From Acetobacter malorum (GTDB taxonomy: Bacteria; Pseudomonadota; Alphaproteobacteria; Acetobacterales; Acetobacteraceae), in assembly GCF_002153605.1 (NCBI RefSeq), contig NZ_JOPG01000003.1:1-64000 (forward strand): a DNA stretch of 64,000 nt, written 5' to 3'. The notes under the pieces are model-generated. The model saw only the letters and a program-made list of their open reading frames with translations. It made no database searches and was not told the origin of the DNA. Numbering within the stretch: position 1 is the stretch's first letter; each line of letters starts with the position of its first letter. Positions 53,352 through 63,300 of this stretch are shown here, one piece after another. Both the position numbers and the translations under genes were made by a program.

Positions 53352-53367
53352 TATAGCCTATTGCATA
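53352..53367. promoter_or_regulatory. Degenerate MntR-like half-site between mntR and mntH
   Basis: Read on the minus strand this is TATGCAATAGGCTATA. The right half GGCTAT equals that of the enterobacterial mntH operator; the left half is poor. It lies in an AT-rich part of the divergent promoter region. It is much weaker than the site upstream of the receptor gene. Confidence 0.35.
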
Positions 53368-53423
53368 TTTCTGAGATCCGTTTCTAATGCTTCAAATCAT
53401 TTTTCGATAAAGCCCTTAATCTC

Positions 53424-54779
53424 ATGCCAGCCTCCCCGGTCTCACACCTCCGCACAGCCCTGAATTCTGTTTTTTCCGCACAGGAGAGCCGGCTGAGTCT
53501 GCCCGAAGCACACGCTTCCATTGCTGTGCCGGAAGGGGCGTCCAGACTGCGGCGTTTTCTGGCCTTTGTGGGGCCGGGTTACATGGTGTCCGTCGGGTAT
53601 ATGGACCCCGGAAACTGGGCGACTGACCTAGCTGGCGGCGCGCAGTTTGGTTTCACGCTGCTGTCCGTCATCATGCTGTCCAACCTGATGGCTATTTTGT
53701 TGCAATCGCTTGCCGCCCGGCTGGGAATTGCGACCGGGCATGATCTTGCACAGGCTTGCCGGGCCTATTTTCCGCGCAGTGTGAACATTCTGCTCTGGCT
53801 GGCCTGTGAGGTGGCGATTGTTGCATGCGATCTGGCGGAAGTAATTGGCACCGCGATCGCGCTCCAGTTGCTGTTCGGCATGCCGCTGCTTCTGGGTGCC
53901 TGTCTTTCTGCGCTGGATGCCATTGTGCTACTGTTGCTGATGCGTCTGGGCTTCCGGTGGCTGGAGGCGTTTGTCATGGCGCTGCTCAGCCTGATTGCCG
54001 TGTGCTTTGCCTTCCAGATTGCTGCGGCAGCCCCGCCAATTGCGGCCATCATGAAGGGCTTTATCCCCTCCCCGGTTATTCTGACCAACGCGCAGATGCT
54101 GTATGTGGCCATTGGCATCGTCGGGGCGACGGTCATGCCGCACAATCTCTATCTGCATTCCGCGCTGGTGCAGACCCGCACCTATGCGCGGACGTCTGCT
54201 GGCCGACGGGAGGCTATTCGCTGGGCCACGCTGGACAGCACCATAGCCCTGATGCTTGCCCTGTTTGTGAATGCGGGCATCCTGATTGTTGCTGCTGCGG
54301 CTTTCCATACAACTGGACATCAGGACGTTGCGGAAATTGATCAGGCCTACAAGCTGATTTCTCCTCTCCTCGGCCTTGGGATTGCCTCCACGCTATTTGC
54401 CGTCGCTCTGCTGGCGGCAGGCACCAATTCGACCGTGACCGGCACACTGGCCGGGCAGATTGTCATGGAAGGGTTTTTGCACCTCCGCATGGCGCCCTGG
54501 GCACGACGGTTGCTGACAAGGGGGCTGGCTATCGTGCCGGTTATTCTGGTCACGCTGCTCTGGGGTGCAAAAGGCACCGGAGATCTGCTGGTGTTGAGTC
54601 AGATCGTTCTCTCCATGCAGCTTCCCTTTGCGGTCATTCCGCTGGTCTGGTTTGTCTCTGACCGTCAGAAAATGGGAGAGTTTGCGCTTTCCCGCCCTGT
54701 CTCACTCCTTTCATGGAGTGTGGCGGCCGTGATTCTGATCCTGAATTTCAAACTGCTTTACGACACGATGTGCGGATAA
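53424..54779 (+). CDS. mntH: Proton-coupled Mn2+ importer MntH (Nramp family)
   Basis: Inner-membrane divalent metal/proton symporter. It has 451 residues and eleven predicted helices. The first-helix metal-binding motif is [13 protein letters not shown], and the sixth-helix region is [20 protein letters not shown], where the Met and flanking residues complete the Mn site. A hydrophilic N-terminal 40 residues precedes the core. It is divergent from mntR, as expected for a self-contained manganese uptake unit. The receptor gene follows on the same strand with its own promoter and operator. Confidence 0.95.
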   Translation: MPASPVSHLRTALNSVFSAQESRLSLPEAHASIAVPEGASRLRRFLAFVGPGYMVSVGYMDPGNWATDLAGGAQFGFTLLSVIMLSNLMAILLQSLAARLGIATGHDLAQACRAYFPRSVNILLWLACEVAIVACDLAEVIGTAIALQLLFGMPLLLGACLSALDAIVLLLLMRLGFRWLEAFVMALLSLIAVCFAFQIAAAAPPIAAIMKGFIPSPVILTNAQMLYVAIGIVGATVMPHNLYLHSALVQTRTYARTSAGRREAIRWATLDSTIALMLALFVNAGILIVAAAAFHTTGHQDVAEIDQAYKLISPLLGLGIASTLFAVALLAAGTNSTVTGTLAGQIVMEGFLHLRMAPWARRLLTRGLAIVPVILVTLLWGAKGTGDLLVLSQIVLSMQLPFAVIPLVWFVSDRQKMGEFALSRPVSLLSWSVAAVILILNFKLLYDTMCG

Positions 54780-54857
54780 CCCATCCCGCACCCTCGCCCT
54801 TCTGTCTGCTTCCTTCTGACTTTTTTACCTGTGAAAGAGACGCACAAAGTGTTTCAG

Positions 54858-54887
54858 TTCAACCTTAGATATAGCAAATGCTATGAT
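54858..54887 (+). promoter_or_regulatory. MntR operator within the promoter of the TonB-dependent receptor
   Basis: ATAGCA-AA-TGCTAT (54871-54884) is an inverted repeat with 6-bp arms that matches the enterobacterial MntR box (ATAGC-N4-GCTAT). It overlaps a -10 element TATGAT (54882-54887); TTCAAC 18 bases upstream could be a poor -35. Transcription would start near 54894, downstream of the earliest in-frame GTG at 54831. Confidence 0.75.
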
Positions 54888-54935
54888 AAAATCATATTTG
54901 TTCATTCTGATGCTAAGGGTAAATTATATCCGGCT

Positions 54936-57179
54936 TTGTCTCGCGCCGTAAAATCGGCCCCTTATGCGGCTCTGGTGGTTTGGTGCACCGTTCCCGTTGC
55001 GCAGAGCTGTGCGGAAACTTTGCCTCTCGTCCACGCCGGTCAAAACAAAACATCGGGGCATCTGAAAGCCCCGGCTTTCCCCTCCGGTATCCTGCCTGCA
55101 TCAGGGCAACATACAGAGACACAGGAACGACGGACGCCACAACGCCAGATGGACGTCGCGGCAGGAAAAACAGAATCTGTCACGGTCCACGCAGCGTTCA
55201 ACTCAGCGCGGGCGCGTATTGCGCCTAACCTAGGGGCCGTCGCCTACCGCATGGGGCAAGCGCAGATCAATACGACACCGGGCGGAGAGAACGCGGCCTT
55301 TAATCAGGTCTTGCTCCGCATGCCTGGCGTGGTGATGGATTCATTTGGGGAGGAACATGTTCGCGGCGAGCATGGCGGTCTGACCTACCGGATTAACGGT
55401 GTTCTGTTGCCGGAAGGTTTGAACGGGTTTGGCCAGGAACTGGACACCCGGATTATTGACTCTGTCACACTGATGACAGGCACCCTGCCCGCGCAATTCG
55501 GCTTTCGGACTGCGGGGATTGTGGATGTGACGGCAAAGTCCGGAAACTCTCTGAATAATCGGGAAGTCTCTCTGTATGGCGGCAGCTATAATAGTTTTAA
55601 CCCGTCTTTTCAGGTCGGCGGCACAAAAGGGCAATGGGAGTATTTTGTTTCAGGGTCGTTTAACCGGAACAATATCGGCATCGAAAACCCAACCCCGGCT
55701 TTTCGTGCCACTCATGATGTGACTGAGCAGGGAAAAGCTTTTGGTTACGCGTCTTACCATTTTGATGACACAAGCCGCATCAGTCTGCTGACGAGCGTTT
55801 CGGATGCAAATTTCGAAATCCCCAACGCAGCCGGGCTTCCCAAGCTATACGCCATTCAGAATGTGGGAGATGTTCAGTCTCAGGACGTGAATGACCGACA
55901 GAATGAGCAGAATTACTATGTGGTTCTCTCTTACCAGAAAACCGGGCAGAGGCTGAACTACCAGATCTCCCCCTATTTCCGGTATGGCGGCATTCATTAC
56001 ACGCCGGACCCGGTGCGGGATATGGTCTTTCAGGGCGTGGCGGAGAAGGAAAACAATACCTTCACCACGGGCGGTCTTCAGTTCGATGCTTCGTATGAAG
56101 CCTTCACAGCGCACACCATCCGCTTTGGCGTGCTGGGGCAATATACGTCTGAAAAATTGTGGACGCGCACAGATGTCCTGCCGGTTGATGAGACTGGTTT
56201 CCAGACTTCCACGAACCCGGTCTCCATTCAGGATAATACCGGTAACTGGGCAGCAGAAGCTGGCGCTTATCTTCAGGATGAATGGAAGCTGCTAAAAGGC
56301 GTCACGCTGAATTACGGTGTGCGATATGATCGGTTTGAATCCTCTTTCGATCATGAAGGGCAAGCCAGCCCTCGCGCTAACCTCGTCTGGGAGGTTGACC
56401 CGTCCACGACCGTACATTTTGGCTATTCACGCTATTTTGCCCCACCAACAGCCCAGTATATTGGCCAGTCTACCCTGCTAAAATTTGCGGGAACCACCAA
56501 TTCCCCTGAAAATTTCAACGCGACAGCCACCAAGGTCGAGCGGTCCAATTACTTCGATATTGGTCTGTCGCATCGCTTCCCACAGGGGCTCTCCATCACC
56601 GTGGATGGCTTTTACAAACAGGCCAGAAATCTTGGAGATCTGGGGCAGTTTGGGCGCGCCGTTATTTTAACGCCCTTCAGCTACAGAACCGGCAAGGTTT
56701 ACGGTGCGGAATTTGGCGGGAACTACCATTACAAAGGCCTGACGGTTTTCGGGAATTTTTCCTTTGTGAACACCGCCGCCAAGGACGTGAATTCGGCGCA
56801 GTATCAGTTCCCGGCAGACGAGCTGGCTTATATCAAAAACCATGCCATCAAGCTGGACCATGAAGGTGAATTTACATCCAGCGCTGGGGCATCGTATGGC
56901 TGGGCAGGTAACAAAGCCTATGTGGATTTCCTTTACGGCTATGGTCTGCGCTCAGGCTTCGCCAATACTGGAAAGCAACCCAGCTATCACATCATCAATA
57001 TTGGATATGAGCACACCTTTAAAAATATCCGCCCCCTTAAAGGGCTGAAACTGCGCATGGATGTCATGAACCTGTTTGATGAGCGCTATCAGATCCGGAA
57101 TGGCAGTGGTCTGGGGGTTTTCATGTCACAATATGGACAACGCCGGGCCGGATACCTGACAACTGTGATCCAGTTCTGA
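54936..57179 (+). CDS. TonB-dependent outer-membrane receptor, probably manganese-regulated
   Basis: Outer-membrane gated porin energised by TonB. The open frame begins with a GTG at 54831, but that start lies upstream of the promoter and MntR box, so I choose the TTG at 54936. This gives 747 residues with a clean signal peptide (MSRAVKSAPYAALVVW...QSCA) after translation of TTG as Met. AAGGG lies 16 bases upstream, which is long. The plug contains LLRMPGVVMDS, YRINGVLLPEG and LPAQFGFRTAGIVDV. The barrel ends with aromatic-rich strands and a final Phe (TVIQF). Neighbours mntR/mntH and the operator suggest a manganese chelate as substrate, which is inference. Confidence 0.82.
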   Translation: MSRAVKSAPYAALVVWCTVPVAQSCAETLPLVHAGQNKTSGHLKAPAFPSGILPASGQHTETQERRTPQRQMDVAAGKTESVTVHAAFNSARARIAPNLGAVAYRMGQAQINTTPGGENAAFNQVLLRMPGVVMDSFGEEHVRGEHGGLTYRINGVLLPEGLNGFGQELDTRIIDSVTLMTGTLPAQFGFRTAGIVDVTAKSGNSLNNREVSLYGGSYNSFNPSFQVGGTKGQWEYFVSGSFNRNNIGIENPTPAFRATHDVTEQGKAFGYASYHFDDTSRISLLTSVSDANFEIPNAAGLPKLYAIQNVGDVQSQDVNDRQNEQNYYVVLSYQKTGQRLNYQISPYFRYGGIHYTPDPVRDMVFQGVAEKENNTFTTGGLQFDASYEAFTAHTIRFGVLGQYTSEKLWTRTDVLPVDETGFQTSTNPVSIQDNTGNWAAEAGAYLQDEWKLLKGVTLNYGVRYDRFESSFDHEGQASPRANLVWEVDPSTTVHFGYSRYFAPPTAQYIGQSTLLKFAGTTNSPENFNATATKVERSNYFDIGLSHRFPQGLSITVDGFYKQARNLGDLGQFGRAVILTPFSYRTGKVYGAEFGGNYHYKGLTVFGNFSFVNTAAKDVNSAQYQFPADELAYIKNHAIKLDHEGEFTSSAGASYGWAGNKAYVDFLYGYGLRSGFANTGKQPSYHIINIGYEHTFKNIRPLKGLKLRMDVMNLFDERYQIRNGSGLGVFMSQYGQRRAGYLTTVIQF

Positions 57180-57243
57180 CCCCGCGCCAGTCAGGGTGAC
57201 ACAAGCTCTCAAACGATTGATAATGAGGTTTTTTTAGGCGTAA

Positions 57244-57281
57244 GACAAAATTTGTTCTGCAAATGTCCCTTACATTTTGTC
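57244..57281 (+). promoter_or_regulatory. Inverted repeat upstream of the large helicase gene
   Basis: Perfect 8-bp arms GACAAAAT (57244-57251) and ATTTTGTC (57274-57281) are separated by 22 bases, about 80 bases ahead of the gene start. It could be an operator pair two to three helix turns apart, or a 3' hairpin of the receptor transcript. Confidence 0.35.
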
Positions 57282-57358
57282 CCGTCAGGCCCCATAACAA
57301 CGCCAGAGATTTTTGTGCGGTTCTTGCCCGCGCAAACTGAGTTCTGGAGAGATGACGC

Positions 57359-60300
57359 ATGGATTTAGAGCATACGGAAGAGGTTTCCATTGTAACGGAA
57401 ACACCGCAACCAGCCCCGGTTCCGGCTCCTCCCGCGTCGCCTGTGCTCAAAGTCTCCCTTCAGGACGCGCTGAACGCCTCGCTCTGGGAAAATAGCGTCC
57501 CCGTTCTGCTGGAACTGGCCCTGCAGAACGAAACGGATCGCAGCTTTTCTCAGATTGACGTGACGGTCAGCAGTGAGCCCCCCGTTATTCGCCCGCGCGC
57601 GTGGCATCTCCAGCAGATCGACCCCGGGCAGTTTCGCACTCTGAAAGATCTTGATCTGAAACTGGATGGGGCTTTTCTGAGCACCCAGACCGAAGCCTCC
57701 CGCGCGACAGTCACCTTTCTGGCAACAGATAAAGAGACCGGAGAAGAGCTGACCCGTCACACAACCGACGTGCGTGTTCTGGCTCGCAATGAATGGGGCG
57801 GCCTGTCCGGTATCCCAGACATTCTGGCCGCTTTCGTGATGCCGAATGATCCGGCCATTGCCCGTATCCTGCGCAGTGCGACGGAGATTCTGAAAAAGGA
57901 AGGCCTGTCTTCGTCTCTGGAAGGGTATCAGGGCTCCAAAGAACGGGTTTGGCAGCAGGCACAGGCGATCTGGTGCGCCATCTGTCAGCTTGATCTGGCC
58001 TATATCAACCCGCCTGCATCCTTTATCGACTACGGGCAACGTGTCCGTCTGCCCAGCCAGATTGTAGAAGACCGTCTGGCGACCTGTCTGGACACCGCCG
58101 TGCTGTTTGCAGCCTGTCTGGAAGCCGTGGGTATCCGTCCGATTATTGTTCTGACGCAAGGCCATGCCTTTACCGGCTTCTGGCTGGCAAAACTGGATGC
58201 CGGGGTTTCCGTCATGCAGGATCTGCCTGCTTTGCGGAACCGTTTGAAATTGCAGGATCTGGCGGTGTTTGAAACAACGCTGGTCACGGCAGGTCGCAAG
58301 CCAAGCTTCTCGGTTGCGTGTGAAAAAGGGGAAGCCAACCTGCGCCACGCAGGCGAGGATGAAGAGAACACGTTCCGCGAGATTATCGACATCCATCGCG
58401 CCAGACTGCGGCGCATTCATCCGTTATCCTGCTCCCTGCCCTCAGCCCCGGCTGAGGATCAGCCAGACGCGGAAGAACCGGAAGCCGCCCTGCCCGCTTT
58501 TGAGCCTGCTCCTGTTCTGCGGGAAGACCCGCAGGAGGTAGAGGAGGACAAACCCTCCACACCAGCAGACCGCCTGCAGCGCTGGTGTAACCGCCTGCTG
58601 GATATGTCAGGCCGCAATCGGCTGCTCAATCTGCCCCGCTCGGACAAGCAGCTGATTGTTGTCGATTGCCCGAACCCGTCCGAGCTTGAAAATCATCTGG
58701 CCGCTATGCGGTCTGGCCGACTGACAAAGCCCCTGCGCTTCTGCCCCTGGCCGGACATGATGGATGAGGGCGACCCACGTCAGGCCAGCCTGCATCATGA
58801 ACGGCACCATGAGGATGCGGCCCGCGCTTACGCGGAGGAAGCTCTGGGGCGCAACGAACTGCTTGTCTCCCGCAAGGAAAACCAGCTTCAGGCCGCCCTG
58901 ACGGAGCTTTACCGGCGTGCCCGCGCCGCCGAGCACGAGGGCGGGTCCAATGTGCTGTTCCTGACCATTGGCGCTCTGGCCTGGACGGCAGAAGGACGGG
59001 ATAAGCCTTATCTTGCTCCGTTGATCCTTATCCCGGTTATTCTGGAACGGCCCAGCGTCAAATCCGGCTTCGTCCTGCGTGCCCACCCGGATGAAAGCCG
59101 GATTAACGCGACATTGCTGGAAATGCTTCAGGCCGATTACGGTCTGCGTTTCCCGGCGCTGGAAGGCGAGACACTGCCGGAAGATGAGTCCGGGCTGGAT
59201 GTTGACCGTATTCTGGAACTCTTCCGCGTTGGCCTGCGCTCCGTGCCCGGCTGGGAAGTGCGGGATTACGTCACGCTGACCACGCTCTCCTTTGCCAAGT
59301 TCCTGATGTGGAAAGACCTGCAGGAACGCAGTGACAAACTCCGGACCAGCGAAGTCGCCACCCGCCTGCTGGATGGCATCACTGCGGAAGATACCGAGGC
59401 AGCGCCCCTGCCCCGTTTTTTTGAAGTTGATGGTTCTCTGGACGAGGCACTCGTCAAGGCAGATCTCATCTGCCCGATGGAAGCAGATTCCTCGCAGCTC
59501 AAAGCCGTTGCGCGTGCAGCATCCGGAGAAAGCTTTGTGCTGATCGGGCCGCCGGGCACCGGGAAAAGCCAAACCATTACGAACATTATTGCCAACACAC
59601 TGGCGCAAAACCGTACCATTCTGTTTGTAGCGGAAAAGCGGACAGCACTGGAAGTGGTGCGCAACCGCCTGAAGCAGATTGGGCTGGCGGAATTCTGTCT
59701 GGATCTGTTCTCCCCCAAAGCGAGCAAACTGGCTGTGCTGGGCCAGCTTGAAGCTGCTCAGACCGTGCTGGAAAATTTCAGCCCGGATGAGTGGGACCGC
59801 AGCCGGCAGCAGTTGGACCAGATCCGTACCGAACTGAACAACTACGTTGTTGTGCTGCACCAGAAATGGCGTAACGGCTGGACGGCTTATCGCGCCATTG
59901 GCGTGACGCTCCGCGCCGATGATGCGCAGACACTCGTCATTCCGCTGTCATGGCCAGATTGTAACGCCCATACCGCGCAGGATTACCAGACGCTGGCCGA
60001 TACGGCGGAAAACATCGCCAGCCTGTATGACCGTATTGGCGATGTCGTGCAGTCGCCCAAACTGGCTGGCCTTGAGCATGTTGAATGGTCTCCCATCTGG
60101 GAAGGCCGCCTGCTGGATGCCGTCTCCGCAGCTCTTGCCAGCCTGAGCCGCCTGCGCACAGCAGCAGAGGATGCTGCGCGCGCTCTTGGACTAGGCACGT
60201 CAGACTTGTCTCTGCGCCGCCTGCGTCAGCTCAACATCCTGTGCGGTCAACTCCTGAAACCGGAAGCCTGCGCATGGGCTTTCCCGGACACCTCTCAGCA

Positions 60301-63300
60301 GACCCTCGACAGTCTTCTGGCTGAAAAAATGCCGATTGCGCGGCACGCACAGCTCAAAGGCGAGCTTCGCACGAAGTGGAAGCCGGAAGTGCTGAACCTG
60401 CCGCTGGAAAGCATGGTTCAGGAATGGCAGGAGTCCAAGGAAAAATGGATTTTTGCCCGGTCTAAAATTCAGAAAGGCCTGCGCAAAAAGCTGGAGAGCC
60501 ACACCACCGCCCTGCCGGACGAGTGTGAGGACGATCTGGTCCGTCTGGCAGCAATACAGGCACTGGAAAAGCAGCTAAAGGATGCACAACACCACACGGT
60601 TGTTGGACCAGTCTGGCAAGGTCTGGACACAGACTTCAGCAAGATTGAGGCGATGCATGCATGGGGGGCAAAAACGCGCTCGGCGCTGGCCGCCTGCGCG
60701 GGTGATACAGCCGCACTGCTGGCAGCCCGCACGCACCTGAACGCACTCCTGCGCGACGGGATGGATCTGCTACGCACCGGAGGTCCGGTCCATCACGCAC
60801 TCACGGCATTTCAAGGCACTTTGGCTGAATGCCAGACCAGTCTGGAAGCGCTCGGCGCTCTGAGTGGGTCAGACGCGCTGGCGCTGGTCGAAAACAGCCA
60901 GCCGACATGGCCGGATACCATGACGGAAACCTTGCAGGCCTGGAAACAGTCCGCGCGAGACCTGAGAGACTGGTGCTCCTGGAAACATGCCTGCCAGGAT
61001 GCTGTCCGGCTTGGCCTGACCCCGCTGATTACAGCCATTGAGCATGGTCTGGTGGCCTCACACGATGTCACGCGCGTGTTTGAAGCCAATTATGCCCGCT
61101 GGTGGGTGCGCTTTGCGATTGACCAGTCCCCTCTGCTGCGTGGCTTTGTTGCGGCAAAGCATGAAAAGCAGATTGAGCGGTTCCGCACGCTGGACCGCAC
61201 ATTGATGGAAATGTCCGTCAGGCTTATCCGCTCACAACTGGCCGGGCAGATCCCGGATGCCCGAACCCGCCAGACAGACCCGGAATACAAGGTGCTGACG
61301 CGGGAACTGGCCAAGAAAATGCAGCATCTTCCCATCCGGCAGCTGGCGGAAAAAATGCCCACGGCCCTGCGCCGCCTGACCCCTTGCCTGATGATGAGCC
61401 CGCTTTCCGTGGCGCAATATCTGCCTGCGGATGCCACAGCATTTGACCTCGTGATTTTCGATGAGGCCTCACAGATCCCGACATGGGATGCGATCGGGGC
61501 GATTGGCCGGGGTAAGCAGGTCATTGTCGTGGGTGACCCCAAGCAGCTCCCCCCCACAGACTTCTTTAACCGAACCGCCTCCGATACGGATGAGGTGATG
61601 GAAACCCAGACGTGCGATCTGGAATCCATTCTGGACGAGTGCCTCGGCGCAGGTGTGCCGCCCGTCAATCTTTCGTGGCATTATCGCAGCCGGCATGAAA
61701 GCCTGATCGCCTTTTCCAATCAGGCCTATTATGGCGGCCAGCTCATTACCTTCCCGTCGCCCGTCACGAAGGACCAGGCGGTTTCCTTCCGTTTTGTGCC
61801 GGGTGGCGTCTATATGCGCGGCGCGGGTCGCACAAACCCGGTGGAAGCCCGTGCGGTTGTGGCGGAGGCGCTGCGCCTGCTGCAGGATGGCTCCGAGCGG
61901 TCTCTGGGCATCGTCACCTTCAATAGTGATCAGCAAACCCTGATTACGGATCTGATGGACAAGGCCCGGAGTGAAGACCCGGCCCTTGAGCGCTTCTTTA
62001 GTGATGACGCTGCGGAACCTGTTCTGATCCGCAATCTGGAAAACGTGCAGGGTGAAGAGCGTGATATCATGCTGTTCTCCCTCACCTACGGGCCGGATCA
62101 GGCTGGCAAAATTACTTTGAATTTTGGCCCGCTGAACCGCGATGGTGGGGAGCGCCGCTTAAACGTCGCCATCACCCGCGCTCGTGAGCGCCTGATTGTG
62201 TTCGGGTCTCTGCACGGAGACCAGATTGATATTGCCCGCACGCAGGCCGTCGGGGTGCATGACCTGCGCAAATTCCTCACCTTTGCTGAACATGGCGCTA
62301 CCGCACTGGCGGGACTGCATGAAGGCTCTGTCGGGGACTTTGATAGTGATTTTGAAAAGGAAGTGGCTGCGCTGCTCCGCCTGAAGGGCTGGCAGGTCGT
62401 ACCGCAGATTGGCGTTTCCGGCTTCCGGGTTGATCTGGGCGTTGTGGACCCGGACCGTCCGACCACCTTCCTTGCCGGGGTCGAATGCGATGGCGCGACG
62501 TATCATCGCAGCGCGACCGCGCGCGACCGCGACCGGCTGAGGCAGGCTGTTCTGGAAAATCTGGGCTGGACCATCCTCAGAATCTGGTCAACCGACTGGT
62601 GGACCAACGCTCAGCGCGAATGTGACCGGCTGGACAAAGCCCTGCATGCACTGCTGACCAAAATACGGGAAGAGCGTGCCGCGCAGGAAGAAGAGGAACA
62701 CGCCCACGCTGCTCTCCTCCATGCTGAAACTGACCCTGCTGAGGCACAAGACGCTGCCCTGACGCAGGATGACGCTCAGGACCCGAAGGAGCATTCAGAC
62801 CACCCTGATAACGCTGTATCCAATAAAACCACGTCAGGCGATCCGGGTCTTTACGCTCGGGCACCAGAGGGCCTACTGCCGCAGGCCAATCCGGTTTTAC
62901 CGCGTAATGAACAGGAAACTTCTGAAGATCAGCCGGATGCAGTGCCCGATCAGGCTTTGTTTTTCAAGGATACCTATACCCCGACGCTCATTCGCCTGAT
63001 TCAGCAGGAAGTAAAGACACAGGGCCCGGTGCGGGAAGATCTGCTGGTGCAGTCCATCTCCCGCCAGCATGGCTTTGCTCGGGCGGGACGAGAAATCCGC
63101 GAGCGTCTTCAGGGACTGATCCCGGCATCCTTCCCGCGCACGCAGGAAGATGTCGGCACCTTTGTCTGGCCGGAAACAGTCTCGCCGGATGCGCCACTGG
63201 CTTTCAAAGCCCCGACCCCGCACGAAACGCTGGACCCGGCAACTGTGCCACTTGCCATGCTGGTCAGTCTGGCAAAAACACTCTTGCTGACCGGCCTGCC

